The notes beneath the pieces were generated by a model, which worked only from the letters and a program-made list of their open reading frames with translations, had not been told where the DNA came from and ran no database searches. Both the position numbers and the translations under genes were made by a program. A stretch of 64,000 nucleotides of DNA. It comes from Paenibacillus sp. MBLB1832 (GTDB lineage Bacteria > Bacillota > Bacilli > Paenibacillales > NBRC-103111). Each line of letters opens with the position of its first letter. Within the stretch, counting starts at the first letter, position 1. Below, piece after piece: positions 1 to 9,593 of the stretch. The DNA lies in contig NZ_CP130319.1 in assembly GCF_032271945.1 (NCBI RefSeq), forward strand, positions 3,677,001 through 3,741,000. The letters run 5' to 3'.

Positions 1-3000
1 TCAGCCAATTTGGCTGCTTCTGTAGAGGCCGTGGAGAAATTCGTAGTTTTCTCGAACGATTCCTTAATTTTGGTTAATCCCTGCGCATTCAACTCATTGA
101 TAAAGGCGATATGATCATAATTTTGCAGGATATCCTTCACATTTTCCAAACCCAAAATAAAGGAAGATGTAAAGAAAATCGTGAGATTTGGCTCCCAGTA
201 GTTAACTCCAGTACCATTCCAGGTATTCGGGTCCCCGTTCATGGCAAGGCGATCCCCTGGGCGAAGATTTCCGGACTCATTGTAATCGTTAATCGTGTAG
301 GCTGTACTAATTAATCCCGCTTTGAACAACGTCAGGAGCTTGGATTTCTCTGCATCTGTGAACATACTCATCACTTCTTGATCATTCCACAAGAGTGCGA
401 TACTGTAGAGCATCGGAGATTGCCCTCTGCTATCCAGCCCTCCTTGAAGGTTAGGCATGTTCGCTGGCGTTGAAAGCATCTTCTTCACGGTCGACACATA
501 CCGATTGATATAGACAGGATCCCGATCACCGGTTACAATTTCTTCGGCAATATTACTGAGCCCTTTCGTATTTTTTAGTTCCACACCAGAACCTTCCGCT
601 GCATCTTTATTGCCAAACGTAATATTTTCCGTATCCGCCATGGCCTTCTGCAAATCAATTTGCCTAGGGGGCAAATACGGATAAACATTACTTGCCGCAG
701 CAATTGCAGCTGTAGCAAGTTCTGTTGTTGCTACATTTCCGATAACATCCTTAATGGCATTCGCGTTGATGCGAAGCTTATTGTTGCTACCCGCTATAGG
801 TTGGGTAAGAATTAAAGTAAGCGTGCTTCCGCTTAGAATCACACGATCTGAATTGCCAAGTGCACTATAGCTTGTGCCTCCATTGGAAGAAAGCATAATG
901 GCTTGCTTCAGCGCAGCTTCATCCGCACCGTTATTGACCACATTTTCACTGAAAACAACAACAATTTTCTTGTTAAAATTGGATGGGAACGCTGCCTGAA
1001 TTTCTGGCGCGCTTGTATCCGCAATCACGGGATCAGACGTGTATGGAGTGGAAACCACATTACCCGCTGCATCTTTCAAGGTGTTTGCCGCTACGCGAAG
1101 TTGATTCAGACTGCCTGTTAGTTGCGCAGCTCGCGTGACTTTGAGCGTGCCGCCCGTAACTACTACGGTGTCCCCGCCTGCCAATGCCAAGAAGTTCGTG
1201 CCATCTGTGGAGAACGTAACCGCTGCTTTCAAATCAGTAGAATTCGCCATATTCGAGAGCAAGCCTTCATTCGCTGACACTGTAAATTGCTTGCTGGTCG
1301 CATCGGTTTGCAGCACCGAATTGAGCACCGGTGCCACGTCATCATAGGACAGGGCATTCGTCGTGACAGTGGTTGTTAGGATATTTTGCCCGTCATCTTG
1401 CAACGTGTTGGCATTAATCTTGACCTTCGCGCCAGATAGGCTCAACCGATTAGCAAGTGTAATGGTTAGCTTCGTACCATTCAGAGTGACTTGATCACTG
1501 CTGTCTAGAGCAGAGAACGTATTCCCATCTCTAGCTAATGTAATCGCAGCTTTCAAAGTACTCGCGCCCGCTGTCGCATTGTTCAATCGTTCGTTAAAAT
1601 TGAGTTCGATCGTCTTATTCTCATTGCTTACTGTACTATCCGAATAAGCAGGTGGAATGGTATCATAGTTCAGAACCAATTGCGGGGCATTCGCGCCGCT
1701 TTCTTTGGCATTCACCGTGCGGTTAGGTGAACTATTCCCCAAGAGTACGAAGGATGCCGTGCCATCTGCCAGTTTCTGTTGCTGCACATAGGAAGTAACA
1801 TCCCATTCATACCAACCGTTGGCTCCGCCTACACTCGTTGTGCTAATCGCGGTCCCATAGGCAGGTTGGTTCGTATACGTGAGTCCTGCTTCCGTCCAGT
1901 TATCGCCAACCGCATAAAGCGTTAACGTCTCCGCTGTGGCTCCCGCGTCGGCAAAGTTCAAGCGTACTTTCGCCGAGTTGAAAATGCCAGCAGTTCCAAC
2001 CGCATATTTCAAGAAGATGCGTCGATTAAAGGTAGATCCGCCTTCTTTTAGCACCATCGTTGATTCTGTACCGTAGTTAGTTCCAACATTGAGGGCAGCA
2101 CTGTCTACTCTCGCATCTTCAGAGACGATAATCGTTCTGGCATTCTCCAGACCGCCCAAAATCGCAGTTACCGTGTCGACCGCCGTTACGGTTCCACTGC
2201 TTGTTGATTTCAGCGCGCCAGACGCTACTTTCACTTTATTTTGTAATCCGGTTAGGGCTTGATTCAATGTAATAAATAGTTGATTACCATTAATGGAAAC
2301 ACTATCTCCAGATTGCAGTGCCCCATAGGTAGTTCCGCCATTGAGTGATAGCGTGATACTATCTTTCAGTTGAAGTGCTGTGCCCGTCATGCTGATGGGC
2401 TTATCGTAAGTGAGTGTAATGCTTTTGCCATCACTACCGACCACAGCCGTGGTAAACGCAGGTGCGCTCACATCTTGCTGTCCAATAAGCGCTTCCGTTA
2501 TGACCGGAGTCGAAAGGACATTGCCAGCAGCATCTTTTAATGACGCCCCTGCAACTTTAATCTTATTCGTGGATCCGCTTAGTGCTTGCTCTAATTGAAT
2601 TTGAATCCCGCTGCCGCTAAGGGTTGCCGAATCGTTCACACCTAGGGGTGAGAAGTCAACGCCATTTGTCGCCAGATACACATTATCCTTAATGGTACCT
2701 GCTGCATTAAGCACGAGAGACTCATTAAAGTTAACTGAGATTCCTTTGTAATCGGGACTGACGGTTGACGCTTGATAGGCTGGCGGTACATCGTCAGTTG
2801 TGTATTCGAGATAAGGTCTTAGTGCATTATTCGTCGTATAGTCTTTGCTATAAATATCTCTTGAAGTCGTAGAAGTACTCGACAACATGATCGTTGCTTT
2901 TCCAACGGACTTTTGTGTTTTAATAAACGTTGTGAGATCAATTTCGTAGAAGCCTGCCGTCTCGCCAAGCGTGATCGTCCCTAATTTGGCAGGATTATAA

Positions 3001-3443
3001 CTTGGTTTCGTGTTCCATGTTACCGTTGTCTCATCCCACGTGTTATTCGCCTCATAAACATTCACTGTCACTGTAGAGCCCGCTAACGCTTTTGCATATA
3101 TTTTGACTTTTGCATTGGTAATCGCATTGGCATTTGGCAAAGTGGCCAAATCGAATCTCATGAATATTCTTCGTGTAAAAGGCGTCGTTGTTGCCGTATT
3201 GCTATCTTCTTTCAAAGGAAGGATCGTTGCCGAGTTATAATTTGTACCTTGGTTTGTCGTTCCTCCACTGCCGCCATCTACATAGGCGTCTGCTTCGGCC
3301 ACAACCGAATTGGTTGCAGCATGTGCCGTCTGCGGTTGAATCAACACTGGACCGTTTAATATAGCGAGCGTCAAGCTGCCTACTAATACTTTGCTTAGAA
3401 GTTTTTTCCACTTGAAGGATTTCAATTGGCTCCATCCTTTCAT
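1..3443 (-). CDS. Large secreted modular protein with DNRLRE and SwmB-type repeats (partial, C-terminus outside window)
   Basis: The frame is open from an ATG at 3443 to the window edge, 1147 codons, with no stop. Residues 1-42 form a signal peptide (basic start, hydrophobic core, AHA cleavage site). The order is: a DNRLRE/CBM96-like beta-sandwich (about 48-210), two SwmB-type Ig-like repeats (from about 218 and 324), a second DNRLRE module (from about 438), and three more SwmB repeats (from about 593, 700 and 808). Each SwmB repeat starts near a PPAY or APxx motif and ends with a variant of LKDAAGN. From about residue 915 a helix-rich region begins (RYVSTVKKML, GDPNTWNGTG, NYWEPNLTIF) that could be the start of a catalytic (alpha/alpha) domain such as a lyase, but the rest is missing. 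It lies downstream of ABC cassette 1 and probably acts outside the cell on the polymer this cassette imports. A cre-like site sits 27 bases upstream. The modules are clear; the catalytic function is unknown. Confidence 0.85.
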   Translation of the reverse strand, partial: MKGWSQLKSFKWKKLLSKVLVGSLTLAILNGPVLIQPQTAHAATNSVVAEADAYVDGGSGGTTNQGTNYNSATILPLKEDSNTATTTPFTRRIFMRFDLATLPNANAITNAKVKIYAKALAGSTVTVNVYEANNTWDETTVTWNTKPSYNPAKLGTITLGETAGFYEIDLTTFIKTQKSVGKATIMLSSTSTTSRDIYSKDYTTNNALRPYLEYTTDDVPPAYQASTVSPDYKGISVNFNESLVLNAAGTIKDNVYLATNGVDFSPLGVNDSATLSGSGIQIQLEQALSGSTNKIKVAGASLKDAAGNVLSTPVITEALIGQQDVSAPAFTTAVVGSDGKSITLTYDKPISMTGTALQLKDSITLSLNGGTTYGALQSGDSVSINGNQLFITLNQALTGLQNKVKVASGALKSTSSGTVTAVDTVTAILGGLENARTIIVSEDARVDSAALNVGTNYGTESTMVLKEGGSTFNRRIFLKYAVGTAGIFNSAKVRLNFADAGATAETLTLYAVGDNWTEAGLTYTNQPAYGTAISTTSVGGANGWYEWDVTSYVQQQKLADGTASFVLLGNSSPNRTVNAKESGANAPQLVLNYDTIPPAYSDSTVSNENKTIELNFNERLNNATAGASTLKAAITLARDGNTFSALDSSDQVTLNGTKLTITLANRLSLSGAKVKINANTLQDDGQNILTTTVTTNALSYDDVAPVLNSVLQTDATSKQFTVSANEGLLSNMANSTDLKAAVTFSTDGTNFLALAGGDTVVVTGGTLKVTRAAQLTGSLNQLRVAANTLKDAAGNVVSTPYTSDPVIADTSAPEIQAAFPSNFNKKIVVVFSENVVNNGADEAALKQAIMLSSNGGTSYSALGNSDRVILSGSTLTLILTQPIAGSNNKLRINANAIKDVIGNVATTELATAAIAAASNVYPYLPPRQIDLQKAMADTENITFGNKDAAEGSGVELKNTKGLSNIAEEIVTGDRDPVYINRYVSTVKKMLSTPANMPNLQGGLDSRGQSPMLYSIALLWNDQEVMSMFTDAEKSKLLTLFKAGLISTAYTINDYNESGNLRPGDRLAMNGDPNTWNGTGVNYWEPNLTIFFTSSFILGLENVKDILQNYDHIAFINELNAQGLTKIKESFEKTTNFSTASTEAAKLA

Positions 3444-3469
3444 ACTTTATTGATTCCCCACTTCATAAA

Positions 3470-3483
3470 TGATTGCGCTTTCA
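3470..3483. promoter_or_regulatory. cre-like site upstream of the secreted modular protein
   Basis: The 14 bases TGATTGCGCTTTCA match the CcpA operator consensus TGWNANCGNTNWCA at 13 positions. It lies 27 bases upstream of the ATG at 3443 and just after the hairpin that follows the binding-protein gene. Carbon catabolite repression of this gene is an inference. Confidence 0.45.
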
Positions 3484-3527
3484 TTTGATGTTATAAAGTA
3501 AATTGCTCCGTTGTCATATCGCAATTC

Positions 3528-3558
3528 GGAAAGTGAAGACCTGCGGCCTCCACTTTCC
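3528..3558 (-). terminator. Hairpin between binding-protein gene and secreted-protein gene
   Basis: GGAAAGTG at 3528-3535 pairs perfectly with CACTTTCC at 3551-3558. It lies 27 bases after the stop codon of the binding-protein gene. On the minus strand no U-run follows, so it is more likely an mRNA 3' stabiliser or a weak attenuator than a strong terminator. Confidence 0.4.
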
Positions 3559-3584
3559 TTGTTCTCTTTTTCCAACCAACGATC

Positions 3585-5153
3585 CTACTTCTTACCGTTC
3601 GCGTTGTACCAATCCGTCGCTTGCTTCACCAGATCGTTACCGCCACGCGTTTTCCAATTTTTCACGAATTCATCAAAATAGTCAACGGGTTGGTTACCCA
3701 ATACAATCTTCGCTGCTGTTTCAATGAACATGGTACCAGGAACACCAAACTCACCGATTTCTGGTTGTGTAGACTTAAATGTTGGAGCTCCTAACAAGAC
3801 GTTAGGTTGTCCTTCTTTTTTACCTACTGTAAAGAATTCTTCCAATTTCGCTACTGCATCTGCGCCTAGTTGAACTTTCTTCAACTCTGGATTCCAACCT
3901 GCAAGGTTAAACGTTAAGCTTCTCCAAAGGATGGATTTATCGTCCGTATCTTTTTGTTTGTTATACGTAATTTTACCTGCTCCATCTTTGGTGAACGTAT
4001 TGCCAGGAACACCGAAGTTAATGAACTCTTGTCCTTCTTGTGTCACTAACCAATCAAAGAATTTAACAATCGCTGCAGGATCTTTCGCTTTTTTGGTAAT
4101 CGAGAATGTTTTGTTGTATGCAGAAATTCCGAATCCAGCATATTCAACGCCAGGCGCTTTAGGAGAAAGAAGCGGAGCTACAATGGCACCTTTGCCAGGA
4201 AGCGCTTTGTTTAATTTATCCTGCCAATCCCATGCAAGGCTAGGATCGTGAACCCATACGCCGACTTGGTCATTCTGAATCTTTTGTTCCCATGTATTAC
4301 GTTTATTCGTCATGAACTCGCTATCTAATAATTTCTCATCATTTAGCTTTCTGAGATAAGCAAGCGCTTGCTTCATTTGTGGACTTGTGTTGGAAGGAAC
4401 AATTTCACCGTTAATTAATTTACCGCCGAACTCGTTAGCGCCAAACATGCCAAGCACGGTATCTAGCCATGTGAAGTTTTCTCGGCCTGACAATGGAATT
4501 TCATCTTTTTTCCCGTTGCCATTCGGATCCTTATCACGGAATGCGATCAACATATTCATAAATTCTTCCGGTGTTTTCGGTGCTTCCTTAATGCCGACTT
4601 TATCCATCCAATCCTTACGTACAAAGAACATCCGGTTAACAGGTGAATCTCCGTTAGCAGATTCTGGTATTGCATAGATTTTCCCGCCACGTGTTACGCC
4701 ATCCCACGCTGCTTTCGGAATGACCTTTTTCAAGTTTGGTCCGTATTTATCCAGATACTCATCTAGTGCAACCAGCTGATTATTAGCGAACAAATCGCCA
4801 TTAACACCATAATCTTGAATGGCATCTGGTAATTCACCGCTCGCAAATTTAACTTTCTTAAGCTGGTCAGCCTGTGCATGAGGTAAGAATGTGATATCTA
4901 GGATCGTGTTCGTTTTCTCAGCCATATATTTAATTGTCGGGTCATCCATCGGATTCCCGCCTGGAACAGGCTGATTGTTGTCCGTCGAAAGCAAGCTGAA
5001 TTTGACTGGTGCTTTAGGTGCTTCCGTGGCTTTCGCGCTTGTGGCTGGACTTGCTGTCGAGCCGCTTTCTGTTGCTTTGGTGCCACATGCAGCAAGTACA
5101 CTTACCATCGATACAGCTACAGCTAAGCTAACCCATTTTTTTGTTGAAGTCAT
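3585..5153 (-). CDS. ABC transporter sugar-binding lipoprotein, cassette 1
   Basis: This is the extracellular binding protein of a family-1 carbohydrate importer, tethered to the membrane by lipid. It has 522 residues, with a lipoprotein signal peptide ending in the lipobox LAAC (Cys23), followed by a Ser/Thr/Ala-rich linker and a solute-binding domain of LipO/YtcQ type. A typical mid-domain stretch is DKDPNGNGKKDEIPLSG, where an Asp/Asn-rich loop often holds calcium in this family. The ATG at 5153 is preceded by GGGAGG. It follows the two permease genes 5266-7138 in the same direction, so the three form one importer. The ligand is probably an oligosaccharide released by neighbouring hydrolases; which one cannot be told. 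Confidence 0.93.
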   Translation of the reverse strand: MTSTKKWVSLAVAVSMVSVLAACGTKATESGSTASPATSAKATEAPKAPVKFSLLSTDNNQPVPGGNPMDDPTIKYMAEKTNTILDITFLPHAQADQLKKVKFASGELPDAIQDYGVNGDLFANNQLVALDEYLDKYGPNLKKVIPKAAWDGVTRGGKIYAIPESANGDSPVNRMFFVRKDWMDKVGIKEAPKTPEEFMNMLIAFRDKDPNGNGKKDEIPLSGRENFTWLDTVLGMFGANEFGGKLINGEIVPSNTSPQMKQALAYLRKLNDEKLLDSEFMTNKRNTWEQKIQNDQVGVWVHDPSLAWDWQDKLNKALPGKGAIVAPLLSPKAPGVEYAGFGISAYNKTFSITKKAKDPAAIVKFFDWLVTQEGQEFINFGVPGNTFTKDGAGKITYNKQKDTDDKSILWRSLTFNLAGWNPELKKVQLGADAVAKLEEFFTVGKKEGQPNVLLGAPTFKSTQPEIGEFGVPGTMFIETAAKIVLGNQPVDYFDEFVKNWKTRGGNDLVKQATDWYNANGKK

Positions 5154-5265
5154 TCAATATTTCCTCCCTTTTTGTATACATCGCTGATTTCATTATATAT
5201 GAAGACTTGAGGAAAATGCCGAAACCGTGCACGATACAACATTTTCCAACTGTCGACATAACGAC

Positions 5266-6147
5266 TTATTCTTTCACAGAGCCAAGTGTGGCTCCTTTCA
5301 CGAAATGCTTCTGTAAGAACGGATACAGAATCACAATTGGTGTTGTAGCGAGCACAATGGTCGCCATTTCAAGCGCCTTAGGAAGAAGCTTGCCTCCTGT
5401 ATCACCAGCAACCGCTGCCGCAATATCGTTGGAGCTGCCTGCGGCGATTAAGAAGTAGATATACATTTGCAAGGTCTGAAGATGCCGATCGTTAATGTAC
5501 AGAAGTGGGGCAAAGTAACTGTTCCAATGCCCAACGGCATAGAACAGAAGCAAAGTCACCATGATCGGCTTGGATAATGGAACGACAATTTGCCAAACAA
5601 TGCGATAGTCATTCATCCCATCCACTTTTGCAGCATCGAAGAGCTCCTCGGGTAAATTGCGGAAGAACGTAATACACAGAATCATGTTGAATGCGCTAAT
5701 CGCGCCAGGCACAATTAAAGCCCACATGGAATTGATCAAATGCAGCTCTTTGACGACCAAATACGTAGGAATCAGAGGCGCCTGGAAGACCAGTGTAAAA
5801 ATAATGAACAGCATAATGCCCCTGCGGCCTCGTAAATACGATTTGGACAGTGGATATGACCCGACAATGGTGAGAACCATATTAAGGGTCGTGGCAATGA
5901 CGACAACTTTCACCGTCATCCAGCCTGCTCGCCAGAAGGAGTCGTTCGCTGCCACATATTTGAATTGCTGCAGTGTTGGCTCCACAGGCCAGAAGGAAAC
6001 TCTGGATTGAATGAGCGCGTTATTGGAAGAGAATGAGCCTGCCACAACGTGTAGAAGCGGCAGCAACGCGAGAAGACTCATGATCACCAGCAGTGTGATA
6101 TTGAAGGCATCGAATGATTTCTCGCCCATAGATCGTTTGATTTTCAT
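5266..6147 (-). CDS. Carbohydrate ABC transporter permease, YtcP/LplC type, cassette 1
   Basis: An integral membrane permease of about 293 residues with six hydrophobic segments and the inner-membrane ABC permease signature near the C-terminus (DAAKVDGMNDYRI...VPLSKP), the EAA-like loop that docks the ATPase. It ends in KGATLGSVKE, the usual tail of YtcP proteins. I chose the ATG at 6147 because TAGGAGG sits just upstream; an earlier in-frame codon at 6174 lies inside the preceding gene and has no ribosome site. It pairs with the LplB-type partner 10 bases upstream. No ATP-binding subunit is encoded nearby, so a shared MsmX-type ATPase must power it (family knowledge). Confidence 0.93.
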   Translation of the reverse strand: MKIKRSMGEKSFDAFNITLLVIMSLLALLPLLHVVAGSFSSNNALIQSRVSFWPVEPTLQQFKYVAANDSFWRAGWMTVKVVVIATTLNMVLTIVGSYPLSKSYLRGRRGIMLFIIFTLVFQAPLIPTYLVVKELHLINSMWALIVPGAISAFNMILCITFFRNLPEELFDAAKVDGMNDYRIVWQIVVPLSKPIMVTLLLFYAVGHWNSYFAPLLYINDRHLQTLQMYIYFLIAAGSSNDIAAAVAGDTGGKLLPKALEMATIVLATTPIVILYPFLQKHFVKGATLGSVKE

Positions 6148-6157
6148 TAGAAGCCTC

Positions 6158-7138
6158 CTAGAATAAACTTTCACCTGTTGTTGATTTACTTATTTTATTC
6201 GCGCCAACCAGCAGCACGAAGCCAATCACCGATTTGAATAATCCGATCGCCGTTGTAATGGAGAACTGTCCATTCATGATACCTAAGCGGTAGGCGTAAG
6301 TGTCTAGAATCTCTCCGACTTCGTACGTTATCGGGCTTAAGAAGATATACACCTGTTCGAAACCAACATCCATGACATTCCCTATTTTCAATAGCAGGAG
6401 AATCGTGATGGCTGGCAGCAACCCGGGTAGCGTTACGTACTGGAACTGCTTCCAACGTCCTGCGCCATCCATTTTCGCCGCTTCGTACAGGGAAGGACTA
6501 ATGCCCGATAAGGCAGCCAAGAAGATAATCGTGCTCCATCCCATCTCTTTCCAAATACCAGCTGATACGACTACACTTCGGAAAGCCGAAGGTGATTGAA
6601 GGAAATCGAAGGTCGGCAAGCCCAAGCCTTTGAACATGTCATTCACGAGACCACTTTGCTCTGAAAGCATCATGTAGGCCAACCCATATACGAGCGTCCA
6701 GGATAAAAAGTGCGGCAAGTACAGCACCGTTTGAACCGACCGCTTCAAGGCCATTTGGCGAACTTCGTTCAAAAGACAAGCTAGAATAATTGGCGCTGGA
6801 AAAGAAAATACTATCTGGTAAAGACTGATCAATAACGTATTCTTGACCAAGCGAACATATTGCGGATTCGTATACATGAGTTCAAACCATTGGAATCCAA
6901 CCCATTTACTTTTGATAAAACCATCAAAGATATTGTAGTCCTTGAAGGCGATTATACTGCCCAGCAACGGTACATATTTGAATGTGATAAAATAAAGAAA
7001 TACGGGAATCAACATGACATATAATGCGTTGTTTTTTCTGACAAATCCGATAAAACTCAGCTCTCCCGATCTGTGCTTCCTGGCTGCAGCTGGCTGAATC
7101 GGTTGGACCGATGTCACTCCTATCGTCTCTTCATTCAT
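6158..7138 (-). CDS. Carbohydrate ABC transporter permease, LplB type, cassette 1
   Basis: A membrane permease of about 326 residues. It has a soluble N-terminal leader of roughly 35 residues, six membrane segments and the ATPase-docking loop YEAAKMDGAGRWKQF...LPGL. The end (STTGESLF) is typical of LplB partners. AAGGAG lies nine bases before the ATG at 7138, which makes that start preferable to the GTG at 7147 that overlaps the ribosome site. It follows the hydrolase gene 7241-9418 by about 100 bases without a terminator, so enzyme and importer are probably co-transcribed. Confidence 0.92.
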   Translation of the reverse strand: MNEETIGVTSVQPIQPAAARKHRSGELSFIGFVRKNNALYVMLIPVFLYFITFKYVPLLGSIIAFKDYNIFDGFIKSKWVGFQWFELMYTNPQYVRLVKNTLLISLYQIVFSFPAPIILACLLNEVRQMALKRSVQTVLYLPHFLSWTLVYGLAYMMLSEQSGLVNDMFKGLGLPTFDFLQSPSAFRSVVVSAGIWKEMGWSTIIFLAALSGISPSLYEAAKMDGAGRWKQFQYVTLPGLLPAITILLLLKIGNVMDVGFEQVYIFLSPITYEVGEILDTYAYRLGIMNGQFSITTAIGLFKSVIGFVLLVGANKISKSTTGESLF

Positions 7139-7240
7139 GGGTCCCACTCCTTCTCTCTTTATACTCCAATTATATAAACCTTCGTTTCGCGGTCCTAGTA
7201 GGGAATCTTTCGAAGTTCATGGTAATCTTCTGTTCTTTTG

Positions 7241-9418
7241 TCAGGTTTCGACACGATAGGTGATCTGTCCGTCATCCAAGCTAGACATAACCATCGGCAC
7301 GGTGCCTTGTTCCCAATCAGCGAACAACAGAATAGGGACTTGGAGGGAGCCTCGGACTGGGGCAAAAGACTTCGTCCCAACCACCGCATCGTACACGAAG
7401 CCTGCAGCTGCATCCAAATACCCGAACACCGCTACACCTCTCGGGTAGAAGCTCAAGCTGTTGCCATAAAAGGTCTCGAAGAACAACGCGATCTGCTGCG
7501 AGTTCGTCGTGGTTTGCCAGCTCCAGTAGTTTTCTGCGAGATGCAAAAGATCAAGTCCGCGATATGCCGCAGCAATGTCTCTGAGCATATTCATCGATAT
7601 CCAACCAACCTTGCGGGAATGACTTGCCAGCCCTGGGATGAAAATACTCTTGTCCTGCATATCAATATAGCTAGTGTGGCGGCAGCCATAGCGACCTAGG
7701 GTCTTATCCGTAGCCGTTGCCATATCACGACGGAGTCTATCATTGCGCAAGCCAGTTTGATGCCCAACCATATCGAGTAGTGACAAACCGTTAGGCGTAT
7801 AAACATGATAAGCATCCCACCCTAGCAGCTCACCTGTTTGCGGTTCGCCTGTCCATGGATCAACGGTGCCATCCATCGTTCGCGATAACGTCACGGCATA
7901 ATGATCGTCCAGCCAGCCCTGTTCCTCAATGGTCGCGAGTGCAGCTTGAGTGAAATGATCATACGCCTGCAGCTCCAGCTCGCCCACATGCTGCAAAATG
8001 TGAATACCTGCCTGAATCGCAGCCAGCGATTTTACGCCTAAGTAAACTTGCTCCGAGCCATACTGAATAGCTGGGGAGGCATCGTCTACCGTATTGGCGC
8101 ATCCTTTGTCGGGAATGCCATTGCCCGTCGTATCACATCGAACGATAAAATCCATTAATTGGCGGATAAATTGGGCGTGCTGCTTGATCGTAGCGTCTCT
8201 TCCTGTTCGTCTCCAATGGGTATAGGCAAGCAGGATGTAATTCGTGCTTTCTTCGACTTCCATCTCATGGTGGTAATACTGCTTCGTGCTATCCCCAAAT
8301 ACACCCATATCGTGTGATAAAAACAGCGTACCCTCTCCACTTTCACCCAGCACTCGCTGACCATCCTTACCGAAAAACGGCCATTCATTTAGTTCAAGCT
8401 CCAGCAACTCTGGCCAGAAGGCCAAGTAGAAAGGCCCTTGCGTGTATTCCACATCCACCGTGGAGTGGAAATAACAATTCCCCTCCCACACAGTGAACCA
8501 GTCTTGACCGTTGTCTCGCACAACCCACCATGTATTCATTAACCACGCGTGCAAGGTTTGTGCCAGTAATTTGGAAGTGGTGTCGCCCAGTGTGTGATTG
8601 GATAAAATGTGATCCACCTTGCTTGAGTTTTCTTTCACGGCATTGGCATGCTGGATGGACCAGTCCACAACTTGCTCGATATTCTTAAAGCTCTGCGTGT
8701 ATTTGAATGGGCTGCGTTTGCCTAGAACATTAAGCAGCGGTTGATCCCATACGCACCAAGCGAGTGAAAGCGTCGTTCCTTCATTCCCTTTATGGAGCGA
8801 GAACGGTGCGGTTACACAAGCCCCATCCCACTCACCAGATAAAATGGCAATGCGGTCCTTACAGGCAATCGTCTCTTCGTTCGATCGAATCGCTTGGCGG
8901 TGATCGTCTTCTTCGAACGGACGTAGAATCACGGAATTATACGTCGCTTCGATATGACCTGTTGGTTCATGGATATGGAAGTCGAAACCTTTGCCCGAAA
9001 AGCCTAGAAACAGCTTGCCCTCGACGATTTCATCGTACTGTGCAGTCCAGCGGAACGAGGAGGGTAAGCGTTTCACCTCTAAATCCAAGTACACAACCGG
9101 TACGGTGCTGAAGAAATTATCCCTTGGTCGAAAAGGAATGCGTGCCGTCAATTTCACATGAATTCCCGTCGTAGGATCAATGCCGCTTAACGACATCGTC
9201 GTTGCTGTGATTTCTTGATCCATAAATTCAAAGGATCGTTCTTCCCCTGCGAGCGGCAGTGTGAGAATGCGGTCTCCCAGATCAATCCCCGCATGAAGCT
9301 GAAGCGGCAAGCCTGGATGGTTGCCGTGCCTTACTAGATAGGCTTGGTGATTTGCTGGATCCCAGGCAAGTCCTAGCCGTGATCCCAGCACAGTTAATGC
9401 GTCTCCCATTAATTGCAA
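7241..9418 (-). CDS. Probable glycoside hydrolase, (alpha/alpha)6 barrel, GH52/GH116/GtaA-like
   Basis: A 725-residue protein without signal peptide, so probably cytoplasmic. The N-terminal 240 residues look like a beta-sandwich and the rest an (alpha/alpha)6 barrel. By eye it follows GH52 beta-xylosidases: FKNIEQVVDWSIQHA, then WEGNCYFHSTVDVEY with Glu312 where GH52/GH116 enzymes carry the nucleophile, LSHDMGVFGD, TVDDASP with Asp445/446 near the expected acid/base, and FYPRGVAVFGYLD near the end. The VDVxYxxxPFYL stretch also recalls the GtaA/DUF4965 group, so the exact family is open. The TTG start at 9418 is preceded by AGGAGG at good spacing. It leads the cassette-1 transcript and probably cleaves the imported oligosaccharide. 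Confidence 0.72.
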   Translation of the reverse strand: MQLMGDALTVLGSRLGLAWDPANHQAYLVRHGNHPGLPLQLHAGIDLGDRILTLPLAGEERSFEFMDQEITATTMSLSGIDPTTGIHVKLTARIPFRPRDNFFSTVPVVYLDLEVKRLPSSFRWTAQYDEIVEGKLFLGFSGKGFDFHIHEPTGHIEATYNSVILRPFEEDDHRQAIRSNEETIACKDRIAILSGEWDGACVTAPFSLHKGNEGTTLSLAWCVWDQPLLNVLGKRSPFKYTQSFKNIEQVVDWSIQHANAVKENSSKVDHILSNHTLGDTTSKLLAQTLHAWLMNTWWVVRDNGQDWFTVWEGNCYFHSTVDVEYTQGPFYLAFWPELLELELNEWPFFGKDGQRVLGESGEGTLFLSHDMGVFGDSTKQYYHHEMEVEESTNYILLAYTHWRRTGRDATIKQHAQFIRQLMDFIVRCDTTGNGIPDKGCANTVDDASPAIQYGSEQVYLGVKSLAAIQAGIHILQHVGELELQAYDHFTQAALATIEEQGWLDDHYAVTLSRTMDGTVDPWTGEPQTGELLGWDAYHVYTPNGLSLLDMVGHQTGLRNDRLRRDMATATDKTLGRYGCRHTSYIDMQDKSIFIPGLASHSRKVGWISMNMLRDIAAAYRGLDLLHLAENYWSWQTTTNSQQIALFFETFYGNSLSFYPRGVAVFGYLDAAAGFVYDAVVGTKSFAPVRGSLQVPILLFADWEQGTVPMVMSSLDDGQITYRVET

Positions 9419-9554
9419 TGTTCATTCCTCCTGAAGATGGCATGTGTCGAGTTATACATTAATTATAGGACTAGCGATATCTTCCTAACACTAGAGGGGC
9501 TTTCGATTTACTACGACAATCTTCGGGAAATCAGTGGTAGATAGAAATAAAACC

Positions 9555-9587
9555 AAAAAAAGACCGCACCCCACCAGGCACGGTCTT
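9555..9587 (-). terminator. Rho-independent terminator after the YesN-type regulator gene
   Basis: On the minus strand AAGACCGTGCC pairs with GGTGCGGTCTT across a short loop and is followed by seven T. It lies just after the stop codon at 9594 and ends the hydrolase-kinase-regulator transcript. Confidence 0.85.
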
Positions 9588-9593
9588 CCCTAT

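Noticed and set aside
7238-7699. 153-codon plus-strand frame
   Set aside because: It is antisense to the GH52-like gene, has no recognisable domain and no ribosome site.
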